This document shows, in pieces, positions 27,091 through 33,380 of a stretch of 64,000 bases of DNA. The notes beneath the pieces were generated by a model that worked only from the letters and a program-made list of their open reading frames with translations, made no database searches and was not told the DNA's origin. The position numbers and the translations under genes are program-made. The DNA is from an uncultured Lachnospiraceae bacterium. GTDB lineage: Bacteria; Bacillota; Clostridia; Lachnospirales; Lachnospiraceae. The DNA lies in assembly GCA_949948735.1 (NCBI GenBank), contig CATLGV010000007.1, forward strand, positions 62,001-126,000, given 5' to 3'. Numbering within the stretch: position 1 is the stretch's first letter; each line of letters opens with the position of its first letter.

Positions 27091-27825
27091 TTATTCCCCT
27101 GAATTAAACTCTACGAGCTTTTCCCAATCAATGCTACCATCTTCATAACAGAACTCTTGGGTAAACTCGCGGACAAGGCGGTTAGCAGCTTTCTGATAGG
27201 AAGCATCAAATTCCTCTACATACTTTTCTGGCAACCTGTCCATGAATCGTATCAGTTTTATGTAGAATTCTTCATCACCGGTCAATTCCGCCCAAAAGTC
27301 CTTGCCCGCCAACTCCGTGTAGAACTTGGGAAGCCCACGGTTAGATGATTTCTTCTTCCCATAGCCATAACCAACAATGGGGACAAAACGTTTTTTCGCT
27401 TGCTGTGCCAGCTTGCTTGCTGCCATAAAGTTTTGCTCTTGCTTCTTGCGGCTGTCTGCATTAAACACGCTTGTGCCAGATTTAACAGCAATAGCATAGA
27501 TTGTATTATCCCGCTCCACCATAATGTCCACACCTTCGGCCAATGCTTTCTGCCCCTGTGCGGCAGAAACAGCAATCGGTTCAAAGAACACATTACCGAA
27601 AATCGTTTCCTCAGACGAGGACACAAAGGCGGCAAGAATAGCATCAATGATCTGAGCAGCCCCACTCATGGCCTTTGCCCGAAACAGATACGGATTTTTG
27701 CGCTTCATAACCTTTTTGATATTGAGCTTATCAATGTTGCTAATTAAGTTAGTGTAGAAATCATCCAGCGCAGTCGCAATCGCTTCTACAATGGTATCTT
27801 CGTTGTAGTTATTGTTTATGGGCAT
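27091..27825 (-). CDS. PmeII-family type II restriction endonuclease
   Basis: A 244-residue protein matching the PmeII-type family in the stretches KRKNPYLFRAKAM and SSSEETIFGNVFFEPIA, followed by GVDIMVERDNTIYAIAVKSG, which gives the D...(x)K of a PD-(D/E)XK-like nuclease core, and YGYGKKKS. Its start overlaps the end of the upstream methyltransferase gene by 17 bases, the usual intimate arrangement of a restriction gene with its protective methylase. It should cut unmethylated DNA at the site recognised by that methyltransferase; the sequence specificity cannot be read here. Family assignment rests on motif memory. Confidence 0.8.
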   Translation of the reverse strand: MPINNNYNEDTIVEAIATALDDFYTNLISNIDKLNIKKVMKRKNPYLFRAKAMSGAAQIIDAILAAFVSSSEETIFGNVFFEPIAVSAAQGQKALAEGVDIMVERDNTIYAIAVKSGTSVFNADSRKKQEQNFMAASKLAQQAKKRFVPIVGYGYGKKKSSNRGLPKFYTELAGKDFWAELTGDEEFYIKLIRFMDRLPEKYVEEFDASYQKAANRLVREFTQEFCYEDGSIDWEKLVEFNSGE

Positions 27826-29008
27826 AACAGCTTCCTCCTATTTCAATAGCTTGTTTTAGCTTTTGATGAATATCTGTTCCTCTAAACCGTTTCGTTCGTA
27901 TTTCAGCAGACCGATCCGCAACGGAAAGCACTGCTTTCCCCAGCGCCAATGCCAAGCCCACAGGAACGGCATTACCAATCTGGCGGTATTTCGCTGCACT
28001 TGTCCCCATGAACTTCCAATTATCGGGGAATTGTTGGATACGGGCATATTCCCGGACACTCAAAGGACGGTCTTGGGTCGGGTGGCACATCATCGTTGCC
28101 TTTTGTATCGGAGATGTAACCAATGTCGGTGAAGGCTGGCGGTAAGACAGCCTTCGGTAAAATCCAACTTTCCCACCGCCAGAGCCATATGCACCTCCCA
28201 TAGCCTCTTTCCGAATACCTTCTGGTAGGTCACGCCAATTCCCTCCCTCTGGGACAAGACGGAGATACGCAAGGCGGTCTTTGCTGAATGCAGCACATTC
28301 CCCACAATTATATTCCAAATCCTGAATGACATCATTCAAGGTGCACCATCGGTATTGTGGGTCTTGATGCATCTGAAAGTGTGTCGGGAACGGCAGGAAA
28401 ATATTCTCGTTGTCCCGGCTTCCGATCAGTACAAACCTCTCTCGGAATTGCGGCACACCATAATTGACAGCATCTAAAATCCCATACACAGTTTTATATC
28501 CTAATTTATCAAATTCAGAGAGAATAACATCTAAAACAGTCCCTAAATGCTGTTCAGGATCGTTTTCATCACGCTCCGAAAGAGGTATATGCCTTAATGG
28601 TGCAGACATAATCCCTTTTACATTTTCCATAATGAAAAAACGGGGACGAATATAATCAATCATGCGGATAAAATCCATAAACAAACTGCCTCGTGGATCG
28701 TTAATACCTCGTCGCTTGCCGGCAGTAGAAAACGGCTGGCAGGGCGGACCGCCGCAAATCAAGAAAGGTTCCCCCTGCGCCAACCCAGTCTGTTCCAACA
28801 AATCCGATTCATTAATTCCACGGATATCCCCGCCCAGCACTTTATGCCCATTGGTTTGTATGGTTGCGACACAAGCAGGGTCAAAATCCTGTCCAATGAC
28901 AACATTCAAACCCGCTTTTGTGAGGCCAATATCTAATCCCATGGCTCCGGAAAACAGAGAGATTACATCCCGATTTGAGGCATTAACTTTAAAGTGTAGT
29001 AAATTCAT
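27809..29008 (-). CDS. DNA (cytosine-5-)-methyltransferase paired with the PmeII-type endonuclease
   Basis: A 399-residue m5C methyltransferase with all main motifs: I SLFSGAMGLDIGLTKAG, IV GGPPCQPFSTAGKRRG with the catalytic cysteine, VI ENVKGI, VIII QFRERF, and IX-X RQIGNAVPVGLALALGKA. ATG 29008 is favoured over 29062 because GGGAGGAT sits just upstream and the protein then starts close to motif I. It overlaps the restriction gene by 17 bases and lies 13 bases after the XRE gene. It likely methylates host DNA to block the PmeII-type nuclease. Vsr, encoded upstream, would repair T-G mismatches left by deamination of its product. Confidence 0.95.
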   Translation of the reverse strand: MNLLHFKVNASNRDVISLFSGAMGLDIGLTKAGLNVVIGQDFDPACVATIQTNGHKVLGGDIRGINESDLLEQTGLAQGEPFLICGGPPCQPFSTAGKRRGINDPRGSLFMDFIRMIDYIRPRFFIMENVKGIMSAPLRHIPLSERDENDPEQHLGTVLDVILSEFDKLGYKTVYGILDAVNYGVPQFRERFVLIGSRDNENIFLPFPTHFQMHQDPQYRWCTLNDVIQDLEYNCGECAAFSKDRLAYLRLVPEGGNWRDLPEGIRKEAMGGAYGSGGGKVGFYRRLSYRQPSPTLVTSPIQKATMMCHPTQDRPLSVREYARIQQFPDNWKFMGTSAAKYRQIGNAVPVGLALALGKAVLSVADRSAEIRTKRFRGTDIHQKLKQAIEIGGSCYAHKQ

Positions 29009-29021
29009 GCATATCCTCCCA

Positions 29022-29231
29022 TTATATCTTTTCACCATCTGGAAGGACAAAATAGCGTTCAAAAGAACACCCTACTGTTTCTGCCAGATACTCTAAGTCA
29101 GAGATTGTAAAGCTTTCTCGTTTCATTTTTGAGCTGAAATTCTGTGGCGTAGTCCCCATCCTCCTTGCAAGCTCTGCAACGCTGATATTAGAGCGCACAC
29201 AAAGTACCTTAATCTGTTCTGATATCGTCAT
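29022..29231 (-). CDS. Small XRE-type regulator, probable restriction controller (C protein)
   Basis: A 69-residue helix-turn-helix protein (VAELARRMGTTPQNFSSKMKRESF) of Cro/C1 style. Size and position directly before a restriction-modification pair fit C proteins, which delay endonuclease expression after entry into a new host. The ribosome site GAGGAG lies inside a small AAGAG/CTCTT hairpin that could limit translation. A promoter at 29270-29298 starts within the end of vsr. The regulatory role is inferred. Confidence 0.85.
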   Translation of the reverse strand: MTISEQIKVLCVRSNISVAELARRMGTTPQNFSSKMKRESFTISDLEYLAETVGCSFERYFVLPDGEKI

Positions 29232-29269
29232 AAGAGCACTCCTCTTGATTTATCAACCAATTAATTCAT

Positions 29270-29298
29270 AATATAAAAGTATTATTTTATATTTTCAA
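29270..29298 (-). promoter_or_regulatory. Predicted promoter of the controller and methyltransferase genes
   Basis: TTGAAA (29293-29298), 17 bases, TATATT (29270-29275), overlapping the last codons of vsr. The AT-rich stretch around it could carry the controller's own binding site, but no clear C-box is visible. Confidence 0.5.
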
Positions 29299-29770
29299 AA
29301 TAGTCCCTTGTTCCATCTATCATAGCATCAATTTGACTTATCTGCAACTCAAAAATCAAGTCTTCGACAGTTTCTACACATTCTTCTGTGTGTTTTTTTA
29401 TCTCTTGCCCCCAAAAGTGCATGGGCACCCAGCCCCTCGCAATTAGCTTAACGTCATTTTCTCGGTCACGGGCCATATTCCGTTCAATCTTCTTAATCCA
29501 ATATTCCCGGTTGTGACCCAGCTTTTGTTTCTTAATTTCCCAATTATAGCCATGGAAAAACTCACTGTCGCAAAAAACAGCAATTTTGTATTTGGTTATG
29601 GCTATATCTGGAGTCCCCGGCAACTTATTATAATTCTTCCGATACCGGATACCTTTGTACCAAAGGGCTTTCCGCAACAGAACCTCTATGCTGGTATCTT
29701 TCCCCTTAATGTGGCTCATAACACGGCTCCGTTGCTCGGAGGTCATTACATCACCCATAACTTCCCTCAT
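29282..29770 (-). CDS. vsr: Very short patch repair endonuclease
   Basis: Vsr nicks next to the T of T-G mismatches formed when 5-methylcytosine deaminates, starting repair at methylated sites. The 162-residue protein shows the family start MTSEQRSRVMSHIKGKDTSIE, then KLPGTPDIAI, the catalytic-core stretch KIAVFCDSEFFHG (usual form VFVDGCFWHGC) and IKKIERNMARD. ATG 29770 is preceded by AGGTGG at good spacing; ATGs at 29758 and 29746 are alternatives and 29746 matches most family starts. The ribosome site lies in the decayed gene upstream. A cysteine usually present after the HG motif is replaced by a tyrosine, so metal or zinc binding may differ. Confidence 0.93.
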   Translation of the reverse strand: MREVMGDVMTSEQRSRVMSHIKGKDTSIEVLLRKALWYKGIRYRKNYNKLPGTPDIAITKYKIAVFCDSEFFHGYNWEIKKQKLGHNREYWIKKIERNMARDRENDVKLIARGWVPMHFWGQEIKKHTEECVETVEDLIFELQISQIDAMIDGTRDYFENIK

Positions 29771-29771
29771 T

Positions 29772-30181
29772 TTATGTACCACCTGCTTTCCCCATCATTT
29801 TCCTCATCAGCTGCTGAAATTAATCAGAGACTTCCTCATCCATCGGTACAAACGGCCCGATCTTTCTGGCAGTCATAGCAGTCAAATCATCTACAGAAAA
29901 TGGTTCCTGCTGGTATCTTTCATGGTTTTTTGTATTGTCTAGAACATAGCAACTGTCACGGCTTCCCTCGGTTGCTCATCTCTGTCTATATCACTCTTTA
30001 TATCTCACAAGATAAATCGGAAAACACTCTTGATTTTCTCAATCTTCATTACATAAACGTCTAGCTTTTGGGCATTCAAAAACTGCAAGCCGTGCCTTGC
30101 ATCTGCACGATATTCCTGATGGCCTTTCATCCGGTCAGACAGTGAAGCGGTCACCATTTCAATAGGCTGTTTTCGTGCCAT
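29772..30181 (-). pseudogene. Decayed gene(s), probably of a mobile element, upstream of vsr
   Basis: From ATG 30181 (ribosome site AAGGG) one frame runs 58 codons, reaches a TGA (30005-30007), then reads on as DIKSDIDRDEQPREAVTVAMF to a TAG at 29939-29941. A second frame, open from 29975, reads YVLDNTKNHERYQQEPFSVDD, has an internal TAA at 29820-29822 (context VSD-stop-FQQLM), and ends at 29772, one base before the vsr start. Interrupted but protein-like sequence in two frames is best read as a pseudogene with nonsense and frameshift mutations. The family is not recognised; integrative-element genes are a guess. The composition is AT-rich like the island. Confidence 0.5.
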
Positions 30182-30191
30182 AATACCCTTA

Positions 30192-30812
30192 TCAAAACAG
30201 CCCAAGCATTGTCTCCCGCAGACTGCCCTTCTCCATCTCCAGGAGACGCTCCACGTTGTAAATAAAGGCCTCCGCCTTTCTGCGCCTTTCCGCTTCGCTG
30301 TATTCCATAAGGCCGTCAAACGCGGTGTTTGCATACAGAAAGGTCATTTCCGCCACCTCCGCAGGATAATCGGTCCGGCATATTCCCTGCGCGATTCCTT
30401 CCTCAATCAACGCTGTCAAAAGCGGATTCATTTCCGCCAGCAGTCTGTCCTGCATTTTCTGATGCATCAGCGCATTCTGCGGCTTATGAAGCTGCTCCAT
30501 CAGCTTATCGCCCCATTCGCCGCTGATATTCAAGGCTTGTATCATCATGGCCAGGCGCTGTAAAACGGGGAGCTCCTGCTGATTAGCCAGAGATCTCGCC
30601 CCTGCCGCCAGCCGCCCGATTGTCCGGTCAATCATCGCGTCGAGAATGTCCTCCTTGGACTTAAAATGATAATACAGCGTTCCCCTCGCGATTCCGATTT
30701 CGTTTAATATATCGTTCGTACTGGTGTTGTCAAAGCCCTTGCTTCCAAACAGCCGCTCCGCCACATCCAATATTTCGTTTTTCCGCTCTTCTGCTTCCTT
30801 TACAATCCGCAT
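30192..30812 (-). CDS. TetR/AcrR family transcriptional regulator
   Basis: A 206-residue regulator. Residues 10-60 hold a TetR helix-turn-helix (ILDVAERLFGSKGFDNTSTNDILNEIGIARGTLYYHFKSKEDIL); the rest is a helical ligand domain. It usually sits beside its target, such as a transporter operon, but the gene downstream here is the decayed gene at the island border and the one upstream is convergent in reading direction only by strand. Its own promoter (30874-30902) overlaps a CTGTCGGTCGGT element that could be its operator; the same 9-mer occurs at 23312-23320. The island may have separated it from a former target; that is speculation. Confidence 0.88.
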   Translation of the reverse strand: MRIVKEAEERKNEILDVAERLFGSKGFDNTSTNDILNEIGIARGTLYYHFKSKEDILDAMIDRTIGRLAAGARSLANQQELPVLQRLAMMIQALNISGEWGDKLMEQLHKPQNALMHQKMQDRLLAEMNPLLTALIEEGIAQGICRTDYPAEVAEMTFLYANTAFDGLMEYSEAERRRKAEAFIYNVERLLEMEKGSLRETMLGLF

Positions 30813-30873
30813 CCGCTACGCATCTCCTGATATAATCTCCGACAGCGCTCATTATCGGCTGTCGGTCGGTTTG

Positions 30874-30902
30874 ATTCTGACATAAAGGGCCTGATCTGTC
30901 AA
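30874..30902 (-). promoter_or_regulatory. Predicted promoter of the tetR-like gene with operator candidate
   Basis: TTGACA (30897-30902), 17 bases, CAGAAT (30874-30879) on the reverse strand. TGTCGGTCGG (30860-30869) just downstream, with TCTGACA at 30876-30882, gives a loose dyad that fits TetR binding. Confidence 0.45.
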
Positions 30903-30926
30903 TGGGGATTGGTATAGCGGGGCTCA

Positions 30927-30975
30927 TATACCTTCGATTGACATGCGCGTGCGCCCCCTGTCAGTCGAAGGTATA
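30927..30975. repeat. Large inverted repeat between the tetR-like and aldo/keto reductase genes
   Basis: TATACCTTCGATTGACA (30927-30943) and TGTCAGTCGAAGGTATA (30959-30975) are complementary at 16 of 17 positions, with a GC-rich 15-base loop. No T tract follows on either side, so it is not a classic terminator. It may be a regulator site or a processed RNA hairpin at the end of the reductase message. Confidence 0.7.
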
Positions 30976-31052
30976 CATATGTCATTGATATTAGAGTAGC
31001 ATTCTATTCTGTAAAAATCAATTTCATTTTACATTTCTCTCCCGCTTCCCTC

Positions 31053-32030
31053 CTACCCCACATGCCGCTCGAACGGCTTAAATCCAAGAATGGCGTCAAT
31101 GTCCCGCAGCGCGTCCGCCGGTATCGTAACGCCGCTTGCCGCAAGATTGTTCTCGAGCTGAGACGGCTTGCTCGCACCCGTGATCACACTGCTGACAATG
31201 TCTTTTCTCAGAATCCATGCCAGCGCAAGCACCGGCATTGTAAGCCCCAGCTCTCCTGCAACCGCTGTCAGCGCCTCCACCCTGCGCAGGTTCTCGTCTG
31301 TCAACAGACAGTTTATCTGCCGGTCCGCCTGATGTGTCGCGCGGGAGCCTTCCGGAAGCGGCTGGCCCTTCTTATATTTTCCGGTGAGAAGTCCCTGTGC
31401 CAACGGGGAAAAGGGTGTGACGCCAATTCCGTATTTCTCGCAGACCGCCATTATCTCATGCTCGATATAGCGGTCCATCATATGATACTGCGGCTGTACG
31501 GACGTCATCGGATACAGGCCGTATCGCTCGATAATGCGCTGCGCCTCCTCAAGCCGCGCGCCGCCCCATTCCTCACTGACCCCATAGTACAGGATTTTTC
31601 CCTGCGCCACCAAATCGCTCAGCGCCCGCAGGGTCTCCTCCATCGGCGTCGTCGGATCAAAACGGTGACAGTAATACAGGTCGATATACGCCATATTCAG
31701 GTTCTTTAATGAACGGTCGATATTTTCAAAGATATGCTTTCTGGACAAGCCCCGCTCGTTTGCGCCCGCTCCGGTCGGAAAGAAGACCTTGCTGGACACC
31801 ACATAGGAGCTTCTGCGGTAATCGCGCAGCACCCTCCCCAGAAACCGCTCCGCCTCCCCGCCGCTGTAAGCGTCCGCACAGTCAAAAAAGTTTACGCCCT
31901 TCTCATAGGCCAGACGAATTGTCTGCTCCGCGACCTCAACCCTGCTGCTGCCGGACAAATCCGTCATCCAGCTTCCCAACGCGATTTCGCTTACCTTTAA
32001 TCCCGATTTTCCCACATTCCGATACTTCAT
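31053..32030 (-). CDS. Aldo/keto reductase
   Basis: A 325-residue NADPH-dependent reductase with a TIM-barrel. The catalytic tetrad is visible: Asp and Tyr in FFDCADAYSGGEAE, Lys in VSSKVFFPTG, His in YYCHRFDP. The C-terminal cofactor region reads VITGASKPSQLENNL. It resembles the Kv-beta/YghZ-type group that reduces aldehydes such as methylglyoxal; the substrate is not known. ATG 32030 (MKYRNVGKSGLKV) follows GGAGGAAGCA and was preferred to the longer frame at 32081. A promoter with a 19-base spacer and dyad lies at 32220-32250, so the divergent MerR-GNAT fusion protein probably activates it in response to a reactive compound. Confidence 0.93.
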   Translation of the reverse strand: MKYRNVGKSGLKVSEIALGSWMTDLSGSSRVEVAEQTIRLAYEKGVNFFDCADAYSGGEAERFLGRVLRDYRRSSYVVSSKVFFPTGAGANERGLSRKHIFENIDRSLKNLNMAYIDLYYCHRFDPTTPMEETLRALSDLVAQGKILYYGVSEEWGGARLEEAQRIIERYGLYPMTSVQPQYHMMDRYIEHEIMAVCEKYGIGVTPFSPLAQGLLTGKYKKGQPLPEGSRATHQADRQINCLLTDENLRRVEALTAVAGELGLTMPVLALAWILRKDIVSSVITGASKPSQLENNLAASGVTIPADALRDIDAILGFKPFERHVG

Positions 32031-32380
32031 TGCTTCCTCCATTTCCTGAACGGCATATCTGCCCGGCAGACGTGCCTTCATGTCAAAAAATACTGTTGTC
32101 CCCCAATTCCCGAAGAAGCGCTGATGAATTCACCGCTTCCTAAAAGCTTCCGGCGGATGTGCACGGATTTGCAGAGAAAGATACCGCTTCGCCGCACAAA
32201 TCCGAAGCTTTCTTTACAGAGCATAACACTTCATGTATACTTGAAGTCAAGCAGACTTTGTACTGTGAAACCTCTGATTCATTCATCGCTTCCTGAAACA
32301 GAGAAAGCGTGAACAATAAAGCTTTCGCAAATGACAGTCCAACAAAAAATAACCTGACGTTTTGAAATGGAGAAAATAAT
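32031..32380. other. Divergent control region of the aldo/keto reductase and MerR-GNAT genes
   Basis: No gene is supported. It contains the MerR-type promoter (32220-32250), leaving a leader of about 180 bases before the reductase, and the sequence upstream of the MerR fusion, where no strong sigma-A pair is obvious. Confidence 0.55.
32220..32250 (-). promoter_or_regulatory. MerR-type promoter with 19-base spacer and dyad operator
   Basis: TTGACT (32245-32250), 19 bases, TATGCT (32220-32225) on the reverse strand. The dyad ACTTCA...TGAAGT (32228-32247) fills the long spacer. Long-spacer promoters with a central dyad are the hallmark of MerR activators, which twist the DNA to align the two hexamers. 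Confidence 0.85.
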
Positions 32381-33316
32381 ATGAAAAAGACGATAAGCCC
32401 TGATAAAACCTACACCATCCGCGAGCTTTCCGCCCGCTTTGGCCTTCCGGCCTCCACGCTGCGCTATTACGAGGAGCAGGGCCTTCTGCCCGATGTGGCG
32501 CGAACCGCGCAGGGACAGCGCATCTACACGCAGGCGCATATCGACCGGCTGAACGCGATTCGCTGCTTTAAGGATACCGGCCTTCCCCTTGGAAAAATTC
32601 ACGAATTTTTTGAATGCGAAAAAGATATTGCCCGCAATATTGACAAAATTATCGAAATTGTCACCACGCACGAGCAGAATACCCGAAACCAGCTCGCCGA
32701 TATGCGGCAAAACCTCGCCCATATTCACCAAAAGGTCTTATATTATAACGCCGTCAAAAAAGCGTGCGAAACGCACGCTCCCCTTCCCTGCTTTGATGAT
32801 TTTGCGCCCGTGGCAGACGCGTCCCACGAAAAACCGCCCCTGCAAATCACTTTGGGCACACGAACCGCCGAAACCGCAGCCATTTACTTCCATAAAACCA
32901 ACAACGACGCCATCCGCCGCTATCTCCCGCAAAAGGCCAAAACCGTCGAGGAAGCGCTTCTTGACTACGAACAGACCCTGCTGCCGGAAGCGACAAGCTA
33001 CGGAAGAACCATCCTCTGCGACGGACAGTACGTCGGCGACGTCTGGTGCTACTGTATCCGTCCCGACGATACCCCAAACGCCATGATCAGCTACTGCGTC
33101 TTTGAGACCGCCTGCCACGGAAGAGGAATCGCCACCTGGGCGCTGTCGCTGTTTCTGGATGAAATTGCCGCAAAATATCATCTTCGAACTGTCGGCGCGT
33201 TTACCTTCTGCGAAAATACCGCCTCTGTGCGCGTCCTTGAAAAGAACGGCTTTGTGCTCGCGGAAGAGATTACGGAGGACGGCATTGCCTCAGGCTACTA
33301 CCAGAAGTCTCTGTGA
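32381..33316 (+). CDS. MerR-family regulator fused to a GNAT acetyltransferase domain
   Basis: A 311-residue two-domain protein. Residues 10-80 are a MerR winged helix (YTIRELSARFGLPASTLRYYEEQGLLP) and residues about 85-130 the dimerisation helix. From about residue 155 a GNAT domain follows, with GRTILCDGQYVGDVWCY, the acetyl-CoA site ETACHGRGIATWALSLF and FCENTASVRVLEKNGFV near the end. MerR proteins usually end in a small ligand- or metal-binding region, so an acetyltransferase here is unusual; it may sense acetyl-CoA or modify the inducer. GGAG lies nine bases before the ATG. It is divergent from the aldo/keto reductase, whose promoter has the MerR architecture. Confidence 0.9.
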   Translation: MKKTISPDKTYTIRELSARFGLPASTLRYYEEQGLLPDVARTAQGQRIYTQAHIDRLNAIRCFKDTGLPLGKIHEFFECEKDIARNIDKIIEIVTTHEQNTRNQLADMRQNLAHIHQKVLYYNAVKKACETHAPLPCFDDFAPVADASHEKPPLQITLGTRTAETAAIYFHKTNNDAIRRYLPQKAKTVEEALLDYEQTLLPEATSYGRTILCDGQYVGDVWCYCIRPDDTPNAMISYCVFETACHGRGIATWALSLFLDEIAAKYHLRTVGAFTFCENTASVRVLEKNGFVLAEEITEDGIASGYYQKSL

Positions 33317-33380
33317 CATTTTCAACCCTCCAGCCCGCAGGAAGCCGCCAAATTCAAAGGAAGGATAAACGGAATCGTCG

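Noticed and set aside
23820..30191. Direct repeats as attachment sites of the island
   Set aside because: Only a short chance match (CTGTCAC) was found at the two ends and no tRNA or integrase gene is present, so insertion by site-specific recombination cannot be claimed.
30927..30975. Rho-independent terminator
   Set aside because: The stem is long but no T tract follows on either strand; kept as an inverted repeat of unknown role.
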